A DNA stretch of 64,000 bases. Origin: Pseudomonas taeanensis MS-3. Lineage in GTDB: Bacteria > Pseudomonadota > Gammaproteobacteria > Pseudomonadales > Pseudomonadaceae. The stretch is from the NCBI RefSeq assembly GCF_000498575.2, contig NZ_AWSQ01000007.1, positions 1 through 64,000 on the forward strand. Reading direction: 5' to 3'. This document shows, one piece after another, positions 25,201-34,134 of this stretch (its first letter is position 1; each line of letters opens with the position of its first letter). Both the position numbers and the translations under genes were made by a program. Below the pieces are notes generated by a model. That model was not told the DNA's origin, did no database searches, and saw nothing but the letters and a program-made list of their open reading frames with translations.

Positions 25201-25728
25201 CCCGCCGCGTGGCTGGCAGTACCCGTGGAGAAAGGCAAGCACCGACGCAGCGGAACCAGTTGGATTCGCCCGATCGAGGCCACTTTGATCGTCCGCCAGC
25301 TACTCGCATGGATGAATTGCGAGGCTGGCAAAGACCTCACATTCGGGGTGATTTCCTTCTACAAGGCGCAGGCCGAATACATCCGGCAGCAACTGGGCAC
25401 ACTCGGTGAAAATGACAAGCGACTGCGTATCGGCACGGTGGACTCGTTCCAGGGCATGGAGTTCGACGTGGTCTTCCTGTCGACGGTGAGAACCGTGCCG
25501 CAGCATTGGAAACCCGCTACCTATGACCGCGAGGAACAGGCGCAATCACTGTTCGGCCACCTTTGCCTCTACAACCGATTGAATGTCTCGATGAGCCGCC
25601 AGAAGAAACTGCTCGTGGTGGTAGGCGACCCGAGCCTGCTGGAGGGCGATCTTGCAGCCGAGTTCATTCCCGGGCTAGTCGACTTCCATAAGCTCTGCTG
25701 CGAACAAGGAGTCGTGCTGGAATGTTGA
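22279..25728 (+). CDS. UPF1-like superfamily 1 helicase
   Basis: 1149 residues. The helicase core has motif I GPPGTGKTT (K513), motif II DEAARVS (D845-E846), VGDHRQLPH (motif III), DKQYRMH (motif IV), DSFQGMEFDVVFLS (motif V) and SMSRQKK (motif VI): the UPF1/DNA2 subgroup. Residues ~1-480 hold an acidic linker (near 165-200) and beta-rich segments that may bind nucleic acid. Between motifs Ia and II lies a ~300-residue helical insert. It would unwind DNA or RNA for the operon's nucleases. ATGA overlap with the kinase gene, seven-base overlap with the next. Confidence 0.9.
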   Translation: MKFQDIPADILTLRVRPADHGSADWRDQAVYSIENDPSRPNEFDLRLKAAMVAVQTVTPIDNRRLNAELAIGRALLAQLANRAADGSMELQIVFFSGPCLEMGELEIGVDDYVEQAMASLERRRNGPKGDQLYKLLERHFCFRQGDYDFFFLTAGPAIDEMLKPPPVQEEEAAGGDDTDLASDPELQAGLEATPGDVQPARSEQPTRSNSFCISGDGLRFVATETPLPQGKSIFLTTRLTKARKHPDRALRLAKGKLHFADWSRTGHIRLLAKAQMTALTQDHVSYLRKWDEFGDLEGELLLEKARQVGVLHVAGAVENRDGTVTVRVIQASEAALKALDKGQVSELRSVEELPDYLLDPALLFKDFASGIERSAENPPSSPQDEPQANPKHYEVVEFDKASNTLKLKTERFPEKSGMLILSLAGEVAQIKRRLVARRLILEGRAANPQLGPLIEEKGVITQTRRPSPVEPLTAFVLNKVFKSTPTPKQLDAIRCALETPDIALIQGPPGTGKTTVIAAILERLNEMADKRGTTIKGQVLLTGFQHDAVENMIERLSLNSLPVPKFGKRANATTDDASLFEERLDGWCGKLSSQLRERNPQIAEIEQETEMRHLYLQYLQTPTRVLGARLASRIAALGIAVLGEERVRQAENLQKKLCLEEKLNDANPQWLDVVRRLRCRPESFADDGPERAADALADLSDVLDSEDLALLDDASLWRNENGLPPFLQRLATLKRTLLARFSAPPVFRIEKANDEIVALAGLAIEQIKLKGYSGRDRKSAALAEFLAQLDNNPRAMLEAVSDYSFAFAATCQQSVNRSMQYQKGIRGGDTNLNQQQLEYEYVIVDEAARVSPRDLMVPMAQGKRIILVGDHRQLPHIIDDEVARRMEDGENSASETEWLEKSMFHYLFSERLKTLEEGDKITRRVTLDKQYRMHELLGEFISRNFYERFDPSEKFGSGRPAEDFVHALPDTGGKPAAWLAVPVEKGKHRRSGTSWIRPIEATLIVRQLLAWMNCEAGKDLTFGVISFYKAQAEYIRQQLGTLGENDKRLRIGTVDSFQGMEFDVVFLSTVRTVPQHWKPATYDREEQAQSLFGHLCLYNRLNVSMSRQKKLLVVVGDPSLLEGDLAAEFIPGLVDFHKLCCEQGVVLEC

Positions 25729-27662
25729 AACTTCTGGATTACGGCAAACCTGATCCCTTCGGGGCAACCGTCGGCCGACGCCGCAATCTGTCCTGGCCCG
25801 TCGACGCCTACCGGATCACCCTGCCTAAGCCCGACCAAGACGGCCTGAGTCTCAACCCGTTCGAGCAGGTCATCCTCAGCCTGCTCGCCCTGGGAAATAT
25901 GACATCACAGGCATTGGCCGAGGAAACGTGCATTCCACGCGACCTAGTCGAAAGCATCCTGTTACGCCTCCGGGACAGAGGGTTGATCGACGACTTCAAC
26001 AACGTCCTCGAATCGTCTGACAGCAACGCGGCAAGCGAGACCGACACTCCGGCGTTCGTGACCGCGCTGCTGTTTCGCGAACTCGTCAGCGGGCAGGTCC
26101 TGCCCTTCATGCAGTTGTTGGAACAGCAGCCGTTGCGTAAACAGGAGCAGAAGCAGGCTGCCTACAAGATCCGCGCTCTCGCTGCTGGGCAAATGCCACC
26201 CACCCAGCGGGATGTGATCAAGGTGATGCGAGCGATGCAAAGAAGGGCCGCTGAGTTTGGGAAAGCGGAGCGAACGCCTACTCTCCACAAGATCATGATC
26301 ATCGACCGGCCAGAACGATATTACCTAGACTGCCCTATCGCCATTCAGAAAAGCGACGGCGAATTCCGTATCGCAGACCCCTTCGGCAACGGGTTTTCAC
26401 TGGTGCTCGAACGGGCATTCGAACAATTGCTCGAACAAGATGAATACGCGGCGCAGTGGCTAGGTAAGTGGAAAGCCTCACTGAGCCAGCCGCGCTCGCC
26501 ATCACAGGATTCCCGTAATAAAGAACCGTTCGACACGCCTGCCAACCAGCAGCGATACCCCAAGCTCATCAGCAACTTGCGGCTGCCCCCGAACGCAGCA
26601 TTCCGCTCGATCGCCCAACTCTACGCCGCCGTGGAGTGGTCATTGTTCTACGCCTGCGCCAATCGTCCCTTCGAAGTTGAGATCGAGCGCTTGAGATTCA
26701 CCCCGCAGGCGGAGCGTGCACAACTGCTCGACCGGGCGGCCAGTGAGGTCGGACTGCTACCACCAGGGGCCGGTTTCAGGCCTGTTCGGGAGGGCAAGCT
26801 GCGGGATTTCCAGGAGGGGAAGGCAGAGCTGGAAACGCTGCTCGCCCTGAGCATCCTTCGCGCACAGAACGATGGTTCTCATCCCTTGCGACGCCTGGCC
26901 GCGCACGATCCCGCACTGATCAGTCACCTGCTCGAAATCAAGAAGGCGCGCGACGAAAAGGGGCATGGAAAAGGCAGTGCCGACGCCCCGGAATCGGAGT
27001 TGCTGGCCGAACTGCTGGCGCGCGAGATCATCGAGATCATGCTGCCAGAAGTGACCTTCACCCGCGAACCTACCGCCAGTAGCAACACTGACGCCTACGC
27101 GGACGTGTTGCTGGATGCCCGCGCGAGCATCCAGGACGAGTTCGGCTTCGGCGCATTCAACCGCCTCGGGACGAACGTAAAAGAACGGCTCGTCCATGCC
27201 GAACGGGTCTTTCTCTCCTGGCGGGAGGGAGACGATGCCCTGGCATTCGTCCGCGACCTCTATGCGGCAGTGCAGTCCGTCCTCGAGCTGTCGCTGAACC
27301 GTTGGCTGCCACCGAACATGGCAGACGAAGAGCTGATCGAGGCAGCGCAAGACAGAGCTACGGAGTTCGGCCTGTGCCATCTGCTGCCGAAGAGCCTGCA
27401 CACAGTGAGGGCTTCGGTTGTACGCATGACGCTGCAGGGCAGCGGCCAGTCGCTCGGAGCCTGCATGATCGCCCTACTACTGATGGCTGACGAGCAGACG
27501 CTCAAGTCGATTGCGGCGACCCGTCCGACTTTTGTAGACGATGTAGGCACGCTCATCGCCAGACGCGGGCACGGTAATGAACCACTGCCACTGGCATGTA
27601 CGGAAGTCGCGGAGTTGCGCAAGGCATCGTACAAAATCATCAAAGCACTGATCGAGGTATAG
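25722..27662 (+). CDS. Unknown 646-residue protein with HEPN-like motifs
   Basis: No named family recognised. Residues ~45-90 look like a winged helix (ILSLLALGNMTSQALAEETC, then LVESILLRLRDRGLIDD). A helical segment ends in EIKKARDEKGHGKG, where R410-D411-x3-H415 fits the Rx4-6H signature of HEPN ribonucleases. The C-terminal ~150 residues appear to repeat that segment: DRASEVG-type start, LALSIL/ALLLMA helix and a closing GHG (LIARRGHGN), but without the spaced arginine, so the second copy would be inactive. Such active/degenerate pairing is known in HEPN proteins. The ATG overlaps the helicase stop. RNase activity is an inference from motifs only. Confidence 0.7.
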   Translation: MLKLLDYGKPDPFGATVGRRRNLSWPVDAYRITLPKPDQDGLSLNPFEQVILSLLALGNMTSQALAEETCIPRDLVESILLRLRDRGLIDDFNNVLESSDSNAASETDTPAFVTALLFRELVSGQVLPFMQLLEQQPLRKQEQKQAAYKIRALAAGQMPPTQRDVIKVMRAMQRRAAEFGKAERTPTLHKIMIIDRPERYYLDCPIAIQKSDGEFRIADPFGNGFSLVLERAFEQLLEQDEYAAQWLGKWKASLSQPRSPSQDSRNKEPFDTPANQQRYPKLISNLRLPPNAAFRSIAQLYAAVEWSLFYACANRPFEVEIERLRFTPQAERAQLLDRAASEVGLLPPGAGFRPVREGKLRDFQEGKAELETLLALSILRAQNDGSHPLRRLAAHDPALISHLLEIKKARDEKGHGKGSADAPESELLAELLAREIIEIMLPEVTFTREPTASSNTDAYADVLLDARASIQDEFGFGAFNRLGTNVKERLVHAERVFLSWREGDDALAFVRDLYAAVQSVLELSLNRWLPPNMADEELIEAAQDRATEFGLCHLLPKSLHTVRASVVRMTLQGSGQSLGACMIALLLMADEQTLKSIAATRPTFVDDVGTLIARRGHGNEPLPLACTEVAELRKASYKIIKALIEV

Positions 27663-27665
27663 GAA

Positions 27666-30227
27666 ATGGAGCACTCCGACAATAGGGAAGACGTCGCGAA
27701 GCAGGATACTGCCGCGCAGTTTCTGCGCGACACCGACATCGCGCTCCGCGAAGCAGCCATTGCCAAGAGCGAGCTCACCCTGGAGGAAGAAAAGCAGCAA
27801 CTGGCCTCCCTGCGCGAGGCCCTCACCATAAAAGCCGCCGACTTCAACCAGCGGGTAGAACAGTTCAAGGTCGCCGAGCAGCAACGTGCAGCGAGTCATG
27901 ACGAAGAGCGCGTCGCCTTGAATGCGGAATTGCGCCAGAAGCGTGCCGAGGGCGAGCGCCGAATTTCGGAAATCCGGGAGCAGCAGTTGTCGGCTTTAGA
28001 AGAGGAGCTTGCCAGTTTGCGGGCCAGGCGCCTTTCGGAAGTATCCGCAGCCGGTGACGCCGAACGCGAGCGCATCCGCAACGAACTCAATAGACAGCGT
28101 GAGGCATGGACCCAGCAACAGTACGAGGCCCGCGCGCGACTGGATGCAGAAGTTTCCGAACTGGCAAAGCAGAAGGGTGCGTTGACCGCCCTGCAGGGCG
28201 AATTGCAAGAACGAGCGATGGAGTTGGAAACCGCCGAGCGCAACCTGGAACGCAAGGAACAGCGACTCAATGAGCAAGCGAGAAGACGTAGCGAACAATT
28301 CGCCGACGAACTCGAGAGCAATCTGGAGGAAGCACGCCAGTCACTGGAAATACAGAAGCAGTCCTGCATTGAGGACAACCGACGCCTGCGTGAAACCCTT
28401 AAAACTCAGGCCGAGCTGCTGGGCGTCTTCGAGCAGTTGAAGCGCCAACTCGGGGATGAGGACCCGTCCGAGATCCTGCGAGACCTTAATAGTCAGACCG
28501 ATGAACTCAAGCGCCTGCGCGAAGAGCTTGCCACCCGGCCCACCGAGGACATGCGACAGAGAATCCTCGAACTCGAATCCGAAACAAGGTCCCACAAGGC
28601 CCGGGCGGATGATCTTGCCCGACAGATCGCGAGCAATGAAAGCGCTGTTGCGGAGATTGGCCAGCTACGCCGGAAGAACTCCGAACTCACTGCAGACAAC
28701 CAGTCTTTGACGCAGAAGGCCGCGATCTTCGAAGGTGCCGCAAACGAGGCACAATTCGAACTCAACCGTTTGCGTGCCGCCTATGAACGCCCTGCCGAGG
28801 TCGAGGCGCGGCACAAGGAAATCGAACGGCCGCATTCCACCGTGGATCGGGCCAGTCTGCCGGTGAGGGCCGAGATCGACGAGTTGACCTGGCTCAAGGG
28901 GATCGGCAATGCCTGCAGCCGCTACGGCCTGAGTTTCAACCCACGGATTCTCTATGCCTTCCACACTGCACTCAAGACCGCCGAGTGGTCGCCCCTGACC
29001 GTGCTCTCGGGCGTCTCCGGCACCGGTAAGTCCGAACTGCCGCGCCTCTATGCCCATTTCGGCGGCATTTTCTTCGAGCCGCTGTCGGTCCAGCCGAACT
29101 GGGACTCTCAGGAGTCCATGCTTGGCTTCTTCAACTCGATCGACAACAAGTTCGACGCCCAACCGTTACTAAACTTCCTCGCGCAGAGCCAGAAGCCTTG
29201 GAGCGAGGACTACCCCGGCTTGTCCGACGCCATGTGCATGGTCCTGCTCGACGAGATGAACCTTGCCCATCCTGAACTGTACTTTGCAGAGTTCCTGAGC
29301 AAGCTCGAACTGCGCCGTGGCAAGACGGGGAAGGACGTGCCCTGTCTGCCGGTGAAGGTCGGCGCTGGCATGCCAGCCTACAAGCTGCCGCTGGGCCGGA
29401 ATGTGCTGTGGACAGGAACGATGAACCAGGATGAAACCACCAAGTCACTTTCCGACAAGGTTCTGGACCGCTCCATCATCGTCAATTTCCCGCGGCCGAC
29501 CGAATTGAAACGCCGCTTGAAATTGTTGCCGCTCGATGACCGTAATCGCGGCCCGGCGCTGCACAAAACCTCCTGGCAAAGCTGGCTCGCAGAAGGAAGC
29601 AACTTCTCGGAAGACGAAATCAGGCCATACATGGCCTTCATCGAGGCGTTGAATGGAGCACTCTCCGTTTCTGGTCGGGCACTTGGCCATCGGATATGGC
29701 AATCCATCGAGTACTACATGGCCAACTACCCTGAGGTCCGGTCGGCTAAGAGTGACAAGTCCCCGTCCCGGCTTGCCGACGCCATGCATACCGCCTTCGA
29801 AGACCAACTAGTGCAGAAAGTCATGCCCAAGTTGCGTGGCATCGACACCCGCGGCAAAAGCAAGACGGACTGCCTCGACAAGATACGCCACCAGTTGGGC
29901 ACGGGCATCGCTGGCCGTCCTTTCAACCTCACCGAGGACTTCGATATCGCCTGCGAACTGGGTTACGGCCAGTTCATCTGGCAATCGGCGAACTATCTCA
30001 ACGCGCCAGGTTCGCCAACAGCGCCAACAGCGCCAACACAGACTGACCACCCGCCCCTCCCAGCCTCGAACACCCTGGAAGAACCGCCTTCCCTGTTCAA
30101 CATAGGCCTGACGGATCCGGAAGAGCGCCTCAAGGTCTGGAACCTGAAGTCTCTGGAGAAACGAAACGAATTGCGCAAGGCGTTGGAGGAAAACGCCAGG
30201 AAAGGGAGAATCGACGGCCATGACTAG
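27666..30227 (+). CDS. Coiled-coil AAA+ ATPase, McrB-like
   Basis: 853 residues. Residues ~20-400 form one long charged coiled coil. The C-terminal AAA+ domain has Walker A SGVSGTGKS (K455), Walker B VLLDEMN (D529-E530-M531-N532) and sensor-1 loop GTMNQDETTKSLSDKVLDR, the signatures of the McrB/GTPase-type AAA+ branch. A proline/threonine linker (SPTAPTAPTQ) precedes the tail. McrB-type rings translocate on DNA together with a DUF2357/McrC partner, and the next gene encodes a DUF2357 protein overlapping by eight bases. The coiled coil replaces the usual modified-base reader, so recognition may sit elsewhere in the complex. Confidence 0.87.
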   Translation: MEHSDNREDVAKQDTAAQFLRDTDIALREAAIAKSELTLEEEKQQLASLREALTIKAADFNQRVEQFKVAEQQRAASHDEERVALNAELRQKRAEGERRISEIREQQLSALEEELASLRARRLSEVSAAGDAERERIRNELNRQREAWTQQQYEARARLDAEVSELAKQKGALTALQGELQERAMELETAERNLERKEQRLNEQARRRSEQFADELESNLEEARQSLEIQKQSCIEDNRRLRETLKTQAELLGVFEQLKRQLGDEDPSEILRDLNSQTDELKRLREELATRPTEDMRQRILELESETRSHKARADDLARQIASNESAVAEIGQLRRKNSELTADNQSLTQKAAIFEGAANEAQFELNRLRAAYERPAEVEARHKEIERPHSTVDRASLPVRAEIDELTWLKGIGNACSRYGLSFNPRILYAFHTALKTAEWSPLTVLSGVSGTGKSELPRLYAHFGGIFFEPLSVQPNWDSQESMLGFFNSIDNKFDAQPLLNFLAQSQKPWSEDYPGLSDAMCMVLLDEMNLAHPELYFAEFLSKLELRRGKTGKDVPCLPVKVGAGMPAYKLPLGRNVLWTGTMNQDETTKSLSDKVLDRSIIVNFPRPTELKRRLKLLPLDDRNRGPALHKTSWQSWLAEGSNFSEDEIRPYMAFIEALNGALSVSGRALGHRIWQSIEYYMANYPEVRSAKSDKSPSRLADAMHTAFEDQLVQKVMPKLRGIDTRGKSKTDCLDKIRHQLGTGIAGRPFNLTEDFDIACELGYGQFIWQSANYLNAPGSPTAPTAPTQTDHPPLPASNTLEEPPSLFNIGLTDPEERLKVWNLKSLEKRNELRKALEENARKGRIDGHD

Positions 30228-33200
30228 TGAACGCCTGCCGAGCCTTGACTCCGCACGCAGTAGCGTGGCGCAAGATAACACCGCCAGCTGCGAGGTTCTC
30301 GAGCAGTCGGACTGGTTCTGTCATGTCGTCGACTTCGATCCCAGGAGCGGGCAGGCGCTGCCGCAATCACTGTCGGTGTTTCTGGCCAGGATCGCCGGAT
30401 ACTCACCGCCCGAGGCAGGATCCCCGTGCCGCGACCGCCTCTGGCGCATCACCGAACATTGCCGCCCGGCGGTGGATCGACTTGCCCGCGGCCTCAACGA
30501 AGCACCTCGTAGGGAGCAAGCTTTACTGCCCGTCCATGCCGTGCGCGAACTCGATGTCACCAGTTTCATCAAGCTGAGCAATCGCCCCGGACGCAACCTG
30601 CGGGAAAAGCTCGCAGGCAACCCCTATTTGCAAGGTGTTCGGCGGTTCCAGTCCGTCGACCTGCCGGAGAACCGCCTGTTCAAGGCCTGCATGGTACGTC
30701 TCGCGCAACTCCTGGAACTGTGCGGCGAGCGCCATGAACGGCAGGATGAGCTGCTGTTGACAATCCTGTCCTGGCTGCACTCCGGCGAAGCGCAGGACAT
30801 CGGGCGCTGGGAGAACCTACCGCCCAACAACACGCTTTTGTCACATCGCGATTACCGACGGGTATGGGATGCATGGCGTTGGCTGCAGACACTGGAGGAT
30901 GACACTGCTCGCGACCTGTCCGAGGTACACGCGCGTCGCCAGACCCGGCATCGCTGGGTCACCTTCAGCCGGATATGGAGCGAGGGCCGTCACTGTCTGG
31001 CGGACATGCCGGTTTTTTTCGACCTCGATACCTTCGGGGTCCGCCCCTGGTTCAACAGCGTCGCGATACAATCGGTACCGGAAAAGATCAAGCGCGACAC
31101 CAGGATCGAAATCTATACACCAGTGTGCGTCGATCTTGCGACCTCACTCCCACGCTATGCTGCGGGCAAAACGGCCAGGTACCTACCTGGTTCTTTTGCA
31201 TGGCAACAATGGCAAGGCGAGGATACCGAGCTTGCACTCGACCTGTTTACCTCCGACGCGATCTATCGACACCCACAGGTGACGACCCTGTTCTCGGCAG
31301 ATCTGTTCTTCTCCCGAGCCGCGTCCGAGCACCTTGAGCGCGCTGCACGCGCCTTTACCTGCAGGCTGCACGAGTTGTTCAGGAACGACACGCTAATCTG
31401 GCTCGTGCCCGATGCCCTCAATGATTTCGAAATCGACGTCACTCGACGTAATCTCAACGCTCGCTTCCGGGACGCGGTGCCCCTGCCCCGCAGTATTGCT
31501 GCCGCGGTTCAACGCGTGGACTACTCGAAAGTGAACGCTGGCTTTCCGATAGTCGTGATCGACAACGTCGGCGGCACGACCTGCGTCACGAGACTGGTCG
31601 CCAGGTTCGATCCGACGCTCAAGGACAAGCTCCCAGAAACGAGAGGTTTCTACTGGGAGCGGCATCCTCCGGTGATCCTTTCGGACACCCTTGCGCAGGA
31701 TTTGGAACCCGGTTGCGCCATCGCCTCTATAGACGACCAGGATCAATGGCACCCACCGGCCAGCCAGGCAAGGCCAGCAGCCCTCGATACTTCGATACTG
31801 AAACAGGATCCACGCATAGGCGGCTTCGCCTTCTCCATCACCGTGACGGACAGCCCGGTATCGGGAGGCCTTCATTTCCATGCGCTGCAACAGCGTGCAG
31901 GAGAGATCCCCCTGTGGCGCGACCAGATACCTGAACTGTCGATCAAGGCATACAAGGAAGGACGTCAGCAGCGCTTCCAGCTTGTAGCCCGCGGCACGAC
32001 GGTCACTCCGATCCGTGGCAGACCGGTCAGGATCGAGGTAAAGGAAGACTTCACCCTCCGGGCGAAGAGGCCGTTCTACCAGTTCCCGCTCTTCCTTGGC
32101 GACAACAGCGAAGACCTTGGCTACTCGGCCCGCCTGGATTCGTCCGCGTTTCCATTGGAGGAAAATGTCGACTGCGCGCTCCACCTGACCTTCGAATACG
32201 GGGCCGACGATCCCTATCAACTGACGTTCATCCCGCGCAATGGCACCTTCGCGCACTTGCGTGCTACCTGGCAGCGAACCAGGGTCACCGACGCCCCGGC
32301 TCCGGAGTATCCCGCTCCGATGGCCTGGGCCGATCTGCGCCATGTGCCAAAAACTGGCAGCAGTGAAACCAATGACCTGCTCAACTGGATAACCCGCGCG
32401 ATCGCGCGACTGGACCAAGAAATCTACATCCGCCCCAAAGCCAGGACGAAGGGCGTGATCAGCATGGAATGGCGCCCTGACAAGAACGGGGGCTATTTCA
32501 CTTTCGCCACCACCAACACCACTCAAGAACGAGTGTTTGTTCATCAAAAAAATTTCCTCAACGGATATGAGTACACGGACTTCAGCGTCGGCGACAACAT
32601 TTCATTCGTACGCGACGAACAGGATGGTAAGTACTCTGGCCGAAGAGTCGCTGGCGAGCATCACGAGGAAATGGAACAATTGGAGCGGCTCGACGAAACG
32701 ACCAGCAGAAACCTCATTACCCAGATCCGCAAAACACTGTATTACCCCGTCATCCAGACATGGCGCGATGGTCGCTCCATCGACGATGTGGACTGCCCCA
32801 GCGTGTTTGCCGAAGCAGCTCGCACCCATATTGACTATCTTGTCTCGCTGCTGGAGGAGGACTACCTTCCAGCATCGGTGAAAAACGCGATTCTCGTGTT
32901 GATGTGTTGCATGCACAAAGACGCCCCAAGTGCCTTCATCCAGCGCCTAGCCGGGGAACTCGAGAAGGGCAGCATTCGCAACCCACAAGCAATTGGCTTC
33001 GCGCTGGGACGCCTGGATGAACCCTGGCAGCGATCCCTTTTCTCAGGCCTCATGCGAGACATAACGGAAAGCGTTCTGCGCACTTTTGCTTGCGCGATCT
33101 GGCGAGACCGGCACTTCGTTGAACAGTTCGATTCTGCTCAAATGACAATGGTGTTGACGTCCCTCAACCTGGCGTTGGGCCAAGTCAATCCATGCCCTGG

Positions 33201-33555
33201 GAAGAAAAGTGCCAATGACGACAGGGCTGCTGTCAACTGGATGCGCGCAACCACCGAGTTGCTTGAACTCCTGCTTGGTGTGCTTCGCACGCGTGAAGCA
33301 GCGGATGTGCAACTGAGGATGCTGCTCCAGCCTCATCAACAGATAACCAAGACTTTGGCCCGCAGCGTCGAACGGGTCAGCGAACTCGTTGCAAAATCGA
33401 CTGCCATTTTGTCTTGCAGGGTACAGATCAATATCGAAAAGCCCGACGGTGACCATACACCGGACCTGCTTTTTGCCCTACGCCTGTATCTGACCGGTGA
33501 CGATGGCGCGAACGCAATCCACATCAGTCGAATTTCTGATAGTCAGGACGAGTGA
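30220..33555 (+). CDS. DUF2357 protein with cold-shock-like domain
   Basis: 1111 residues. The DUF2357 block is visible as AVRELDVTSFIKLSNRPGRN followed by FQSVDLPENRLFKACM (residues ~110-157); this family is the McrC-like partner of McrB-type ATPases. Residues ~744-812 (KGVISMEWRPDKNGGYFTF, VFVHQKNFLNG, FSVGDNISFVRD) fit a cold-shock OB fold, which would bind single-stranded nucleic acid. The last 300 residues are helical. I find no ExK nuclease motif, unlike McrC, so cutting was probably handed to the nucleases encoded upstream. Last gene of the operon. No clear terminator follows within 60 bp. Confidence 0.82.
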   Translation: MTSERLPSLDSARSSVAQDNTASCEVLEQSDWFCHVVDFDPRSGQALPQSLSVFLARIAGYSPPEAGSPCRDRLWRITEHCRPAVDRLARGLNEAPRREQALLPVHAVRELDVTSFIKLSNRPGRNLREKLAGNPYLQGVRRFQSVDLPENRLFKACMVRLAQLLELCGERHERQDELLLTILSWLHSGEAQDIGRWENLPPNNTLLSHRDYRRVWDAWRWLQTLEDDTARDLSEVHARRQTRHRWVTFSRIWSEGRHCLADMPVFFDLDTFGVRPWFNSVAIQSVPEKIKRDTRIEIYTPVCVDLATSLPRYAAGKTARYLPGSFAWQQWQGEDTELALDLFTSDAIYRHPQVTTLFSADLFFSRAASEHLERAARAFTCRLHELFRNDTLIWLVPDALNDFEIDVTRRNLNARFRDAVPLPRSIAAAVQRVDYSKVNAGFPIVVIDNVGGTTCVTRLVARFDPTLKDKLPETRGFYWERHPPVILSDTLAQDLEPGCAIASIDDQDQWHPPASQARPAALDTSILKQDPRIGGFAFSITVTDSPVSGGLHFHALQQRAGEIPLWRDQIPELSIKAYKEGRQQRFQLVARGTTVTPIRGRPVRIEVKEDFTLRAKRPFYQFPLFLGDNSEDLGYSARLDSSAFPLEENVDCALHLTFEYGADDPYQLTFIPRNGTFAHLRATWQRTRVTDAPAPEYPAPMAWADLRHVPKTGSSETNDLLNWITRAIARLDQEIYIRPKARTKGVISMEWRPDKNGGYFTFATTNTTQERVFVHQKNFLNGYEYTDFSVGDNISFVRDEQDGKYSGRRVAGEHHEEMEQLERLDETTSRNLITQIRKTLYYPVIQTWRDGRSIDDVDCPSVFAEAARTHIDYLVSLLEEDYLPASVKNAILVLMCCMHKDAPSAFIQRLAGELEKGSIRNPQAIGFALGRLDEPWQRSLFSGLMRDITESVLRTFACAIWRDRHFVEQFDSAQMTMVLTSLNLALGQVNPCPGKKSANDDRAAVNWMRATTELLELLLGVLRTREAADVQLRMLLQPHQQITKTLARSVERVSELVAKSTAILSCRVQINIEKPDGDHTPDLLFALRLYLTGDDGANAIHISRISDSQDE

Positions 33556-34134
33556 TCTGCGGATGCTTTAGCTCAGTGCATGTCGGTTTCCAAGTGATCT
33601 TCGATAGATTGGGCCCGAATCCACCCTCGTGCAACGGTAGTGAACACGAACAACTGAGGGGTGGGTTGCGATTGCGCGCGCCCAAATTGTCGGCTCAGTT
33701 GGCTAGCAGGCAGGCAGAAAATAACAATTCCCTTCCACGGGGCACTTGAGCCATCTCTCGCACAGCAACAACTCTATGCGGGTTTGCTTGCGCTTACCGA
33801 CGACCGAGTACGTCTAAGCAATAGCGTCCCGGCGTATCCGCCGTCGGGCTCGTGGGCTGCGCTCCGCGCTTCGTACCGAATCGCGGCCATCCGGCTTTGA
33901 TCCCTGACGCCTTCGGCCCTTGAGGGTCTGCGCGCTCCGCTTGCTGTCGGTGCCCATTAGAGAGGTGGAATGGCGGTCTTGCTGTTTCCCTTCACCCTAT
34001 CACGGCGTTCTCGCCGTCAAGGGCTGCGCGCGCAGGGCGCGCTTGCGGCGGGCCGGCTGTCGCCCCCTGACTGCTGCGCTGCGCCGTGCTGGCCGGGAAT
34101 CGGGCAATTTCGCCCGAGTAACCGGAGCACGATC
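33556..34134. other. Gene-free GC-rich leader before radC
   Basis: About 580 bp with no credible ORF. It has runs of short GC-rich inverted repeats, e.g. ACGGCG-TTCT-CGCCGT at 34002-34017 and GCGCGCAGGGCGCGC soon after. Long structured leaders are usual before RadC-type genes on Pseudomonas integrative elements. The first part probably marks the edge of the VWA operon's insertion. Confidence 0.5.

Noticed and set aside
30220..33555. McrC nuclease
   Set aside because: I looked for a D...ExK pattern after the DUF2357 block and found none in a suitable context; the domain at 744-812 fits a cold-shock fold better.
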